DNA from: Methanocella_A sp049676595
GTDB lineage: Archaea; Halobacteriota; Methanocellia; Methanocellales; Methanocellaceae
DNA length: 64,000 bases
NCBI RefSeq assembly: GCF_049676595.1
Contig: NZ_CP187259.1
Coordinates: 1,550,001-1,614,000 of the forward strand
Reading direction: 5' to 3'
Shown here: piece by piece, positions 27,105 through 34,978 of the stretch
Position numbering within the stretch: the stretch's first letter is position 1
Layout: each line of letters starts with the position of its first letter
Position numbers and translations under genes: made by a program
Notes under the pieces: generated by a model
The model's input: only the letters and a program-made list of their open reading frames with translations
What the model was told of the DNA's origin: nothing
Database searches by the model: none

Positions 27105-27284
27105 CTTACTTCACTAACCGACTATTGAAGATACCCCTTAAAATACATAGTGGTAGCTTAATCTCCAGTTCCCCGCCCTGCCAGTGCCCTTACCGCAATC
27201 AAACTCTGGCTTAACGCATGCCGTTTATATCCGCGCCATCCTATTTACGCCCGAAACAGCCACTCATATTGGGTTGAATCATTC

Positions 27285-27545
27285 ATGCCTGACGTTAAAA
27301 TTTACACTCAACCATCCTGCGGGTACTGCAACCAGCTGAAAGAATACCTGCAGAAGCACAACATCAAGTTCGAGGATAAGGACATCACCAAAGACCGCTC
27401 TGCGATGGACGAGCTTGTCCACAAGTACAAGGTCCGGGCCACGCCGCTCCTCGTCTACGGGGATAAGACTATAGTAGGTTTCAACCCGGACGAGATCAAC
27501 AAGGTGCTGAGTGCAGAGGCCGGCCAGCAGGCCGAGGCTAAGTAG
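27285..27545 (+). CDS. Glutaredoxin-like thiol oxidoreductase
   Basis: An 86-residue thioredoxin-fold protein with active site CGYC (residues 11-14), cis-Pro region RATPLLVYG and a C-terminal GFNPDEINKVL. It probably reduces disulfides or glutathione-like mixed disulfides in the cytoplasm. TTTATATCC at 27226-27234 may be its TATA box. Confidence 0.9.
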   Translation: MPDVKIYTQPSCGYCNQLKEYLQKHNIKFEDKDITKDRSAMDELVHKYKVRATPLLVYGDKTIVGFNPDEINKVLSAEAGQQAEAK

Positions 27546-27549
27546 CCGC

Positions 27550-28236
27550 TCAAGGGTGAAGGATCGGCTCTGCCGGATTACCACTACAATATTTTGCCAG
27601 GTTGGCAGCACAGGCTCGGTACGTATCGAGCACAGTCTCCCGGCCGATTCCCGGTACGCCGCACGAAATAACGTGCATATTTTTGGTGGCCATAGTTACT
27701 TTTGTGCTGTCCGAGTCCCGGTAGGGGTATACTGCGATTATCTCTCCGACAACATCGTTGTCGGCCTCATCGCAGATGATCACCTGGTTAGGCTTCAGCT
27801 CCACGGGCTCTTTCATGCCGATGCCCTGAAAGCGTTCGCCAGGTGCCGCAAACCTCATCGTGAGCTCCCCGTGCAGCAGGTCCGCATCGAAGGCTGCGAT
27901 AGGCACTCCGTGCAGCGCAGAAATCAGGTTATAGGCGTCTACCGCCGTATTGATCGTCGGTAGGGGCTTTCCAGCCAGAATTCTTCTCACCAGCGCCTCT
28001 GATGCCGGCCTCGTCTTGGTCGGATCAACTCCGACACTCCAGAAAAAGTCCCTGTAAGCCCTGAACCCCGGGGCGTCTTTAACGGACTCGAGCGTATACG
28101 TCGACTGGATTTTGCCCGCAATCTCCGGCTTGAGCCGCTCCAGATCCTCCGCTACCGGCCTGATCTCAAGGTTTTTGATGATGCCTTCCGCCACGCACAG
28201 GCCTGGAAACCTCTCGACGATGCCCTCGAACTTCAT
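27550..28236 (-). CDS. B3/B4 domain protein (PheRS beta-like)
   Basis: A 228-residue protein matching the stand-alone B3/B4 domain family related to the editing region of phenylalanyl-tRNA synthetase beta. Visible stretches are FRDFFWSVGVDPTKTRPASEALVRRIL and INTAVDAYNLISALHGVPIAAFD, with GVPGIGRETVLDTY near the end. It may edit or bind aminoacyl-tRNA, but this is inferred from the family only. It is convergent with the glutaredoxin gene. Confidence 0.82.
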   Translation of the reverse strand: MKFEGIVERFPGLCVAEGIIKNLEIRPVAEDLERLKPEIAGKIQSTYTLESVKDAPGFRAYRDFFWSVGVDPTKTRPASEALVRRILAGKPLPTINTAVDAYNLISALHGVPIAAFDADLLHGELTMRFAAPGERFQGIGMKEPVELKPNQVIICDEADNDVVGEIIAVYPYRDSDSTKVTMATKNMHVISCGVPGIGRETVLDTYRACAANLAKYCSGNPAEPILHP

Positions 28237-28261
28237 GAAAAAGAGATAGGCCTGATGCTAT

Positions 28262-29575
28262 TTATAGGCCCAGCTTGGAGTCGATGATCGCCAGGATCTT
28301 CTCCAGCGTCTCCGGGTTGAGGAACAGCATCACGTAGCCCTCGAAGATGTGCTCGTCGTCAGCCATGTCAGTGCGGAAGATGATCGCATCGTCCGCGACC
28401 ATGCTGATCTCCACGAGCGTATTCTGGAGTATGGAGTCAGCCATATCGCACACGTAGCAGGGCGGCGTGGGAAGGACTGTGATACCCAGGAACTCGGCCA
28501 CCGCATCGCAGAAGGAAGAGCTGATGATGTTGCCCACTTCCATGATGGCGGACTGGCCCATTTCATCCATTTCCTTCGTCATGCCGATCTCCATGCCCAT
28601 GAGCTTATCGATAATCCTGAGCGCGCTGGAGAGCGGAAACAGGTTATACAGGTAGCCGGCGGTAGCGTCGCCGTTCTTCAGCTCCAGCAGCAGGCCGACC
28701 ATCATGGTCTCGTTCAGCATGCCGGAAATGTTATTGATCTGGATCAGCTTGATGTTCGGCACCGTGATGTTGATCGGGCTGTTCACCAGCGTGGACAGGG
28801 ACGTCGCGGCGTGAGACGTGCCGATGTTACCGATCTCCCTCAAAGCGTCCAGGTGAATCTCGGTGATACGCGGGTCCTGCACGTGGACTTCGATCGTTTG
28901 TTCTGCGGGCCTGGCCGGTCTCGCAGACTTCGCGCCTCCGTCGGCCTGGCATGGGCTGCCAGACACATTGACGGGCAGCGCAGCGCTCGTTTCTGCTGGC
29001 GGCTGCGGACTATCAGGCGCAACTGCCTCAATGTTCCTTTCTGCTGCCTGTGGCTGAGCCGGCGTCATGGCCTCGGGCACTGGCGTAGTCTCATTTACAG
29101 GCGCAGGCTGCGCTTCGGCAACTAGGTTTTCCGGCTCGCCGCCGTTCCTGTTGACGACCCTCTTCAGGTCGACGATGATCAGTATGCGGTCGGGAAGCTT
29201 GACGATGCCAGTAAACAGGTGGCTGTCAATCCTGTCCTTGATCATCGAGGGCAAAGACACGACGGCCTCTCCCGGGACCTTCTTTACTTCACCCACCGTG
29301 TCCACGATGAGCCCGAAAGCTGGCTTGTGGTCTATGATAAGTACCCTTGTATCCCTGTCGGTTTCCCGGCGGGGCATACACGTCAGGCTGCGAAGGGATA
29401 TGAGCGGCACAATCTCCCCGCGGACGTTGATAATACCTTCTACATGCTCTCCCGAGCCCGGTATGCTGGTGATATTATCCAGCCTGATAATCTCTCTGAC
29501 GTCCCGGATATCCGCGCAATAATCAGATTCGCCTGCACGGAACACGACCACTTGCATCTCATCATTACTTGCCAT
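28262..29575 (-). CDS. CheW-CheC fusion chemotaxis protein
   Basis: A 437-residue fusion. Residues 1-145 are a CheW domain (VVVFRAGESDYCADIRDVREII, IINVRGEIVPLISL). A Pro/Ala-rich linker spans ~146-235. Residues 236-437 are a CheC phosphatase domain with both E-x2-N motifs (LREIGNIGTSHAATSL and IMEVGNIISSSFCDAV), so CheY-P phosphatase activity is likely. CheW couples receptors to CheA; fusing the phosphatase would place it at the receptor array. No other che genes are nearby. Confidence 0.9.
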   Translation of the reverse strand: MASNDEMQVVVFRAGESDYCADIRDVREIIRLDNITSIPGSGEHVEGIINVRGEIVPLISLRSLTCMPRRETDRDTRVLIIDHKPAFGLIVDTVGEVKKVPGEAVVSLPSMIKDRIDSHLFTGIVKLPDRILIIVDLKRVVNRNGGEPENLVAEAQPAPVNETTPVPEAMTPAQPQAAERNIEAVAPDSPQPPAETSAALPVNVSGSPCQADGGAKSARPARPAEQTIEVHVQDPRITEIHLDALREIGNIGTSHAATSLSTLVNSPINITVPNIKLIQINNISGMLNETMMVGLLLELKNGDATAGYLYNLFPLSSALRIIDKLMGMEIGMTKEMDEMGQSAIMEVGNIISSSFCDAVAEFLGITVLPTPPCYVCDMADSILQNTLVEISMVADDAIIFRTDMADDEHIFEGYVMLFLNPETLEKILAIIDSKLGL

Positions 29576-29697
29576 ATCAATACTCCCTCACGCTGTGCCG
29601 CATTTATACAGTCGGGAAACACCGCTTAATAGCTAAAAGTAAAACTGATGGCCTTTATTATAGTTTTTTTGAGCCAATACTATAATTACTGAATTAA

Positions 29698-29783
29698 AAG
29701 ATCGGCTACTGCCGACAGAGGGGCCTTCCGGGAGGGACCCGGCATCCGGGGTGCAGAAGCCCCGGGTACGGTGTCCCGCCTCA
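29698..29783. ncRNA. Candidate structured RNA or terminator region
   Basis: A GC-rich island in AT-rich surroundings. It holds a small hairpin (TCGGC-TACT-GCCGA) and a nested stem in which GGGAC pairs with GTCCC and CCGGGG pairs with CCCCGG. It lies between two minus-strand genes. Strand is undecided; TATA-like ACTATAATTA at 29,681-29,690 would fit plus-strand transcription. No RNA family is recognised. Confidence 0.3.
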
Positions 29784-29822
29784 TAAAAAAATTATTGTTG
29801 CCCTGCCCGACGATCGATCGTT

Positions 29823-30077
29823 TCAGCGCATCGCTTTGAGGACCGTCGTGGCCTGCTCCCCGATATCGGTGAGCTTGTACCCGTTCTTCTCTTTCTTCAC
29901 GATGTTCTTCCCGGCCATTTCCTCCATCATCTTTTCGAGGGAGAGCCTCGGGATGCGGGTCAGTTTTCCCAGGGCTTCGACATCTTCGGCCCCCTTGCTC
30001 AGCGCCTCGACGATCTGCTTTCGCCTCGCGTTGCCGCTGATGTAGCCGACAATGGCCTCTACGTTATCATCTGCCAT
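29823..30077 (-). CDS. Small winged-helix protein (paralogue A)
   Basis: An 84-residue protein with an HTH layout (ARRKQIVEALSKGAEDVEALGKLTRIPRLSLEKMMEEMAGKNIVKK). The ATG at 30077 is chosen because GGTGATC lies just before it. It is clearly related to the gene at 41,849-42,157. Probably a DNA-binding regulator. Confidence 0.75.
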   Translation of the reverse strand: MADDNVEAIVGYISGNARRKQIVEALSKGAEDVEALGKLTRIPRLSLEKMMEEMAGKNIVKKEKNGYKLTDIGEQATTVLKAMR

Positions 30078-30113
30078 ATGATCACCATATGTCATATTAG
30101 TGGCTAATCATGC

Positions 30114-30126
30114 AAAAAGTTTATTG
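30114..30126 (+). promoter_or_regulatory. TATA box of the SRP RNA gene
   Basis: AAAAGTTTATTGC lies about 25-37 bases before the predicted 5' end of the SRP RNA, the correct spacing for an archaeal TATA box. Confidence 0.5.
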
Positions 30127-30150
30127 CCGCGCACGTGCAAATATACCAGT

Positions 30151-30468
30151 TTGGCGAGCTAGTCCGGGTGATTCGGCGTCACCTGTTATCCGAAATCGTC
30201 GGTATGCGGAGGACGAAGCCCGGGGAAGGCGTTTTCTGACGCATGAAGGCCTTGCTTTCTCTACGTTGACGATCCGTCCTGCTGGGTTAGCGGTGGTAAA
30301 TCGCCGTGCTGGAGAGCACGTCGACTGCCTTGATTGCGGGGACCGGCACAGGCCCGGAAGGGAGCATGCTAACCGTGGACAACTGACGCTTGCAGGGGCA
30401 CGGGTCCGAGGAAAGGGGCAGGATAACCTATCATGTGCGGTAATGACGACCCAGGGTGCGCTCGCTAC
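30151..30468 (+). ncRNA. ffs: 7S signal recognition particle RNA
   Basis: The 5' part (CTAGTCCGGGTGATTCGGCG, then a CCGAAA element) matches the archaeal SRP Alu domain. The conserved helix 8 core CAGGCCCGGAAGGGAGCA is at about 30,350-30,370. The ends pair in helix 1 (TGGCGAGC at 30,152-30,159 with GCTCGCTA at 30,460-30,467). Length ~318 nt is normal. It binds SRP19 and SRP54 and targets ribosomes to the Sec translocon. A long open frame over it is coincidental. Confidence 0.9.
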
Positions 30469-30485
30469 TATAACTTCTCGTAAAA

Positions 30486-30491
30486 TTTTTT
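30486..30491 (+). terminator. Oligo-T terminator of the SRP RNA
   Basis: Six T residues start 18 bases after the predicted 3' end of the SRP RNA. Confidence 0.55.
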
Positions 30492-30759
30492 CTACCTGCG
30501 ATACTATCAGCTACTTGTAGCTACCGGGATCCTGTGGATGGATGCCCGGAACCACGGACGATAATTTTGCAACAATCGTATAATTTATATATAATTATGT
30601 TACATATAATTGTATTATAAGCATCTGCACTACTTTGGGTTAGGTATCTGGTGCTTACCTGTAAGTCTGGGGAAATCGGGGGCTACGATTAGTCAGCTAC
30701 AGCTTTCACGGCTAATGTGGCGCTCAATGAATACTGCATAGTGTTGCAAAGGTTTCCCT

Positions 30760-30915
30760 ATGTTCGGCTTTGAAGAAATTGATAATGTCGAGCGGTTCAG
30801 GCAGGTTTCTCTAAAACTCGCAGCAGTTATCTTAATCATCGTGCCCTATGCACTGGCTGAGCGTGAAAAAGAACAGGCGAACCTGATCGCAGGAAAGCAT
30901 AGGTATGCCCAATAG
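30760..30915 (+). pseudogene. Truncated copy of the downstream membrane protein gene
   Basis: A 51-residue frame whose first 30 residues (MFGFEEIDNVERFRQVSLKLAAVILII) match the start of the product at 31,119 (MFGFREIDSIERFRLASLKL). It then diverges and ends early. The upstream region, with the same TATAATTTATATATA element, is also duplicated, so this is a tandem duplicate that has lost its 3' two-thirds. Confidence 0.65.
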
Positions 30916-31118
30916 TCGGGCACCGGACGATCGCGTAACTCCGGTAACCTGTTTTGCGAATTGTGCCCCGGCTACCTGAGCTACGCCTGCAAACCGGGAA
31001 TTGCCGAAGATTGTAGCTGTGAGCTTGTTATCGGCTGTCTAAAACAACCCTATAATTTATATATAGCTGTATATTATATTGTTTTGTCACAGGCATCCAC
31101 TCTACTGGCGGTGAACCT

Positions 31119-31571
31119 ATGTTCGGATTCAGAGAAATCGATAGTATCGAGCGGTTCAGGCTGGCTTCCTTAAAACTGGTCATCGTTTTATTGGTCATTA
31201 CGCTTATGACGCTGCTATCATCTGTAGTGCTGCCGGAATACATCGTCGTACAAATGGGGGTCGGGCTGCCCTCGATCCTGTTGTTGTTCTCCCTGATGGC
31301 ATCATTAGTTTTCATAGCCCAGTTCTTTATGGGGTCCCGGCAGGTTTTCGATAAGATCGCATTGACTATGTATATTCTATTGACTACTATCTTCATAATC
31401 GGTACCGGATCAATGTTCTTCTCGATGTCTCGTGCGAGTAGCGTAAACCTAAACACAGTAGTCTCCATCGTAGTATTTATGGCAGTTTTGTGGGGTGCCA
31501 TGACGCTGATAAAAATGTGGGTTGAAACAGGTGCCCGGCTGACGGGTATTTACTCGGAGCTCGGCTTGTAG
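31119..31571 (+). CDS. Hypothetical membrane protein
   Basis: A 150-residue protein with four hydrophobic segments (near residues 22-42, 52-72, 82-102 and 112-130) after a short charged N-terminus. No family recognised. A TATA-like TATAATTTATATATA lies ~65 bases upstream, and the same element precedes the truncated copy at 30,760. Confidence 0.65.
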   Translation: MFGFREIDSIERFRLASLKLVIVLLVITLMTLLSSVVLPEYIVVQMGVGLPSILLLFSLMASLVFIAQFFMGSRQVFDKIALTMYILLTTIFIIGTGSMFFSMSRASSVNLNTVVSIVVFMAVLWGAMTLIKMWVETGARLTGIYSELGL

Positions 31572-31652
31572 GGGGCTTGAGTCATTAATGCGTTCGTCTG
31601 CCAGATAATTATTAATATTAAATATCTTGTTTTATTAACTGGTTAAATACAC

Positions 31653-32090
31653 TTGAAGTCGATCTATCGTATTGCTTTAAAAACACTTATTTCCGGTTTA
31701 GCGGGAATTGGATTAATAATCTTATCACTCTATCTCATGCCGGTTGTTTCGCCGCCGTCTGATCATCCCGATGTTGTCGAAGGGTGGGCGGCGGGATTTT
31801 TGATGCTCGTAAGCATGCTGCTCGCAATGCTTCTGTCGGGAGCGTTATCTGTTTTCTTGTCCTTCAAAAACCTCCCGTCCTATAAATATTCAATTTATGT
31901 CTCGGTTTGCTCCGGACTTGTAACCTCTATCCCTTCCCTTTTTATATCTTTCCTTTTCAGCTTCTATGCCTTCAGCTTATTTGCGATCTGTTTCGTATCG
32001 ATCTTAGTCAGTTTACTTATCTCCGCCCTGGGTGGACTATCTGTATATGCCCTACTATCCTATGTTAATCGTCGGGTAAATTCGCAATAG
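31653..32090 (+). CDS. Hypothetical membrane protein
   Basis: A 145-residue protein, TTG start, with four hydrophobic segments (about residues 10-30, 45-72, 82-105 and 112-138) and little else. Not recognisably related to the preceding membrane protein. The function is unknown. Confidence 0.55.
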   Translation: MKSIYRIALKTLISGLAGIGLIILSLYLMPVVSPPSDHPDVVEGWAAGFLMLVSMLLAMLLSGALSVFLSFKNLPSYKYSIYVSVCSGLVTSIPSLFISFLFSFYAFSLFAICFVSILVSLLISALGGLSVYALLSYVNRRVNSQ

Positions 32091-32207
32091 GTCTTCCTTA
32101 CTACGCTCATTTTTGCTCTGCCCGAAGGGCTTAGGCTCTATCTGATCCGCCCTTGGGGCCGGGACATTAGTTCTATTCGGCAAATCCACCCAGCCGATCT
32201 TCTAAAC

Positions 32208-32768
32208 TCACCAGTATATCTTCAGGCTCTCGATAACTCCCATGTTATAGTACTTCATGCCTTGCCTGAGGTTCTTCGAAACGATCATTTTGCCGCCGGT
32301 CAGGTCTACGTAGACCAGCCCTGCATCGGTCGTCGGAAAAACGTTTATGGCGTGGCCGGTCTCTTTTCCCTTGAAGTTGAGGCCCGCGTAGCCGCAGTGA
32401 AGTCCTTTGCTCTCGGCTTTATGCTGCAGCTCTACCACGAAGTTGGCGCAGGTGTAATTGGGATAGTCGTACTTGTTTTTCACCGTGTCATCGCTCTTTA
32501 AAAAAGCCATGAGCTCCTTGTATGATGGGTTATGCGCAGAAGGGTTGTCCATCAGTACCGGGTGCCTGTCGAGAGTGTCTGCCCGGTCGGTGATCGTGTT
32601 ATACTTCAGATGGGACTGGTTAACCGGGATCACACTACTGATCGGCTGTACTTTGGAGATTTCCTGGGCTTCCGCATACTGCCCTACTAGCAGTCCTATC
32701 AGAAAAATCGCTGATAGCGTTGCAACTATCCTGGTAATCGACTTCTCTCGCCCATCCATAACTGCCAC
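32208..32768 (-). CDS. Exported transglutaminase-like protein
   Basis: A 186-residue protein with an N-terminal signal or anchor (residues ~12-34). The C-terminal half has YTCANFVVELQHKAESKG, then TGHAINVFPTTDAGLVYVDLT. C107, H139 and D155 are ordered as in the Cys-His-Asp triad of transglutaminase-like proteases. It may act outside the membrane as a peptidase or amidase. The assignment is from motif order only. Confidence 0.6.
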   Translation of the reverse strand: MAVMDGREKSITRIVATLSAIFLIGLLVGQYAEAQEISKVQPISSVIPVNQSHLKYNTITDRADTLDRHPVLMDNPSAHNPSYKELMAFLKSDDTVKNKYDYPNYTCANFVVELQHKAESKGLHCGYAGLNFKGKETGHAINVFPTTDAGLVYVDLTGGKMIVSKNLRQGMKYYNMGVIESLKIYW

Positions 32769-32844
32769 AATCCAATAATTTATTTTTATTTATTGTATAA
32801 ATAATATTTTAAAACGAGCAGTAGCTTGATTATCCGGGCCGGCG

Positions 32845-33129
32845 CTATCCTGTACTTTCGCCGGCTTCGCCGGCTGGCAGCCTGACGACGAACCGGCTTC
32901 CCTGCCTGCTGCTCCCGGCCATTCTATCCTCTACCCAGACCCGGCCTCCGTGGCTTTCGACGATGGTCTTCACAAGGTAAAGCCCGAGACCGCTTCCTTT
33001 AGCCCGGGTGTTACCCCGGGAAAAGCGCTCGAAGATCTTCTCCCATAGCCCGTTTCCCGGTTCTAATCTTTCCGACATCTCTGTCCGACGGAGCACGCCA
33101 AATCTGGAAAGGCTTATATCTGCAGGCAT
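32845..33129 (-). pseudogene. Histidine kinase C-terminal fragment
   Basis: Residues from about 27 onward match only the end of a HATPase domain (EKIFERFSRGNTRAKGSGLGLYLVK and the GGRVWVED segment). The N, G1 and F boxes, the dimerisation domain and any sensor are missing. The first ~25 residues are unrelated and overlap the promoter of the divergent cupin gene, so this is a remnant. Confidence 0.7.
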
Positions 33130-33143
33130 AGTATTTTCAGGTC

Positions 33144-33485
33144 ATGACCAGCAAATTTCCGCCAGTCGTAACGAGGCTGCCAGAAGCCGATATTCCATTA
33201 AAAGGAGTCAGGGCTTATCTCTCTCAGGCAAAGGACCAGCAGATCATCTTCATGGAGTTCGCGGAGGACATAGACCTGCCCGAGCATGCCCACAAAGCCC
33301 AGTGGGGCTTCGTCATCGAGGGCCGCCTCGACTTCAAGATCGGCGACGCCGAGCTCAGGACATACCGGAAAGGCGACTATTACTACATCCCCGAAGGCGT
33401 CAGGCACACCGGCCGCATCTACGCCGGGCTCATGGTCATGGACCACTTCGACCAGCCCGACCGCTACGGGGTTAAAAAGAGCTAA
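33144..33485 (+). CDS. Cupin domain protein
   Basis: A 113-residue single-domain cupin. The first motif is LPEHAHKAQWGFVIEGRLDF with a His pair, and the second is GDYYYIPEGVRHTGRIYAG with a metal-ligand His. The TATA-like GGCTTATATCTG at 33,110-33,121 is about 27 bases before the ATG, so the mRNA may be leaderless. Substrate unknown. Confidence 0.88.
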   Translation: MTSKFPPVVTRLPEADIPLKGVRAYLSQAKDQQIIFMEFAEDIDLPEHAHKAQWGFVIEGRLDFKIGDAELRTYRKGDYYYIPEGVRHTGRIYAGLMVMDHFDQPDRYGVKKS

Positions 33486-33519
33486 TACTTGCGACCTTTT
33501 ATTGCCGCCGCCTGCGAAA

Positions 33520-34165
33520 ATTACCACGGCGGCACGGCACTTTACCCTGACTAGTGGAGAACAGATGTTCTAACCACGGCGGCACGGCGGCACGGAGACA
33601 ATCCGAGTAACGATGGCTGGATGGTTAGTTAAACCACGGCGGCACGGCGGCACGGAGACAATCCGAGTAACGATGGCTGGATGGTTAGTTAAACCACGGC
33701 GGCACGGCGGCACGGAGACAACCGTACCCGATTAACATGTCCCTCTTTTTTAGATTCACGGCGACACGGCGGGCTGACGGCACGGAGACAATTATATTAG
33801 CTTGATGGTGCCCCGATTTTTCTGTAATACTAAAAACGATCCCAGAGCGTTGAAGGTCCGATAGCAATTTTACAGCAAGTATGGGACACCCCCCTTAAGC
33901 TTCCTTCAAGTTATTGATCGAAAGTCAGGCTGAAAGGATTGGATAGTAAGCTTATGGTTAATGCTCTGTCTTTGTGTCGCCGTGGACATAAATGAGTTCA
34001 CTTATACCGGTTCACCACTGTCTTGGTGTCGCCGTGCCGCCGTGGTTCAAATATTTGATTTCCAGTTGCCAGGATAAAGAGCCGTGCCGCCCTGGTGAGA
34101 ACAATGTTTTTCGAGAGAATTATTCGCCGTTGTCGCCGTGCCGCCGTGCCACCGTGGTAAAAATG
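33520..34165. repeat. GC-rich interspersed repeat array 2
   Basis: The same core as the array at 18.9-19.5 kb (AACCACGGCGGCACGGCGGC and variants). Plus-strand copies lie at about 33,523, 33,571, 33,632, 33,692 and 33,757; the units at 33,601-33,720 repeat with an exact 60-bp period. Inverted copies lie at 33,963-34,160. The last ones run into the 3' end of the HAD gene. No gene is seen in 33,486-34,119. Confidence 0.85.
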
Positions 34166-34833
34166 TTTGACTTTGTTATAGTTGGTGTTAGTAGCTCAGT
34201 ACCTGACGCTCCGATGATTTCGGCAATCTTTTCCAGGCTATCGATCTCGTAGTCCGGCACGAAGTCTATGGGCCTGTTGAACCGGTTGACGTACACGGAT
34301 TTGATCCCGGCATTTCTGGCCGCCATCATGTCTGACCAGGTGTCGCCGATGTAGACTGCCTCTTCGGGCTTGATCTTCATCTCCATCACGCAGTAGATCA
34401 GCGGCAGCGGGGAGGGCTTGAAGCCAGTTTCCTCTGTGCAGGCGACGATAGGGTGGAAATGCTCGCGCATGCCGACGTAATCCAGCAGTTTGCTGGTGTG
34501 CTCCAGCGAGGTGTGGGTCACGATGCCTTTGGGGATCTTCAGGCTTGCGAGGTATAACGCATCTTTATAAAGGTAGGTGTTCTCGATCTTTCTCTCGAGG
34601 CACTCGTGCTTGTTGAATGCAGTCCAGAAGGTATCCGGGTCAACGCCCCAGCTGTGGATGACTGCATCCCTGGATTCGGCGCCGATGGAGTACCACAGGT
34701 CCTTTGCGTGGCCGAGCGTGAAGCAGAACCCGAGATCGTTTCCGACGCAGGTGAGCATATGCTCAAGGTACCGGTCGTAATTGTCGATGATGGTCCCGTC
34801 CAGGTCGAAAATGAGGCCTTTGATTTCAGACAT
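34120..34833 (-). CDS. HAD-family phosphatase (phosphoglycolate phosphatase-like)
   Basis: A 237-residue protein. The nucleophile motif is GLIFDLDGTIIDN, the Ser/Thr motif region is KGIVTHTSLEHT, the Lys is in TGFKPSPLPL, and the acidic motif is VYIGDTWSDMMAA. A helical cap lies between the first two. It likely dephosphorylates a small phosphorylated metabolite. The last ~12 residues (FTTVARRHGDNGE) are encoded by copies of the intergenic repeat, so the natural C-terminus was probably replaced. Confidence 0.88.
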   Translation of the reverse strand: MSEIKGLIFDLDGTIIDNYDRYLEHMLTCVGNDLGFCFTLGHAKDLWYSIGAESRDAVIHSWGVDPDTFWTAFNKHECLERKIENTYLYKDALYLASLKIPKGIVTHTSLEHTSKLLDYVGMREHFHPIVACTEETGFKPSPLPLIYCVMEMKIKPEEAVYIGDTWSDMMAARNAGIKSVYVNRFNRPIDFVPDYEIDSLEKIAEIIGASGTELLTPTITKSNIFTTVARRHGDNGE

Positions 34834-34978
34834 AGGCAACTGTTGATCGATCGAGCAGGCAGATCAATAAACTTTTCGGTTTAAACCGGACCTCAGCGTA
34901 AACTGAATATCGGTTAGCCCTTGGGGCCAGCTTCGCCGATCGCAAGGCTTTTTACCGTATATAGCGCCATTGCTTCAC

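Noticed and set aside
30110..30520. A 136-residue open frame
   Set aside because: It coincides with the SRP RNA, whose conserved helices, paired ends and terminator explain the region.
33520..33790. CRISPR array
   Set aside because: The core is variable, the 60-bp units repeat the spacer-like segments exactly, both orientations occur, and no cas gene is in the window.
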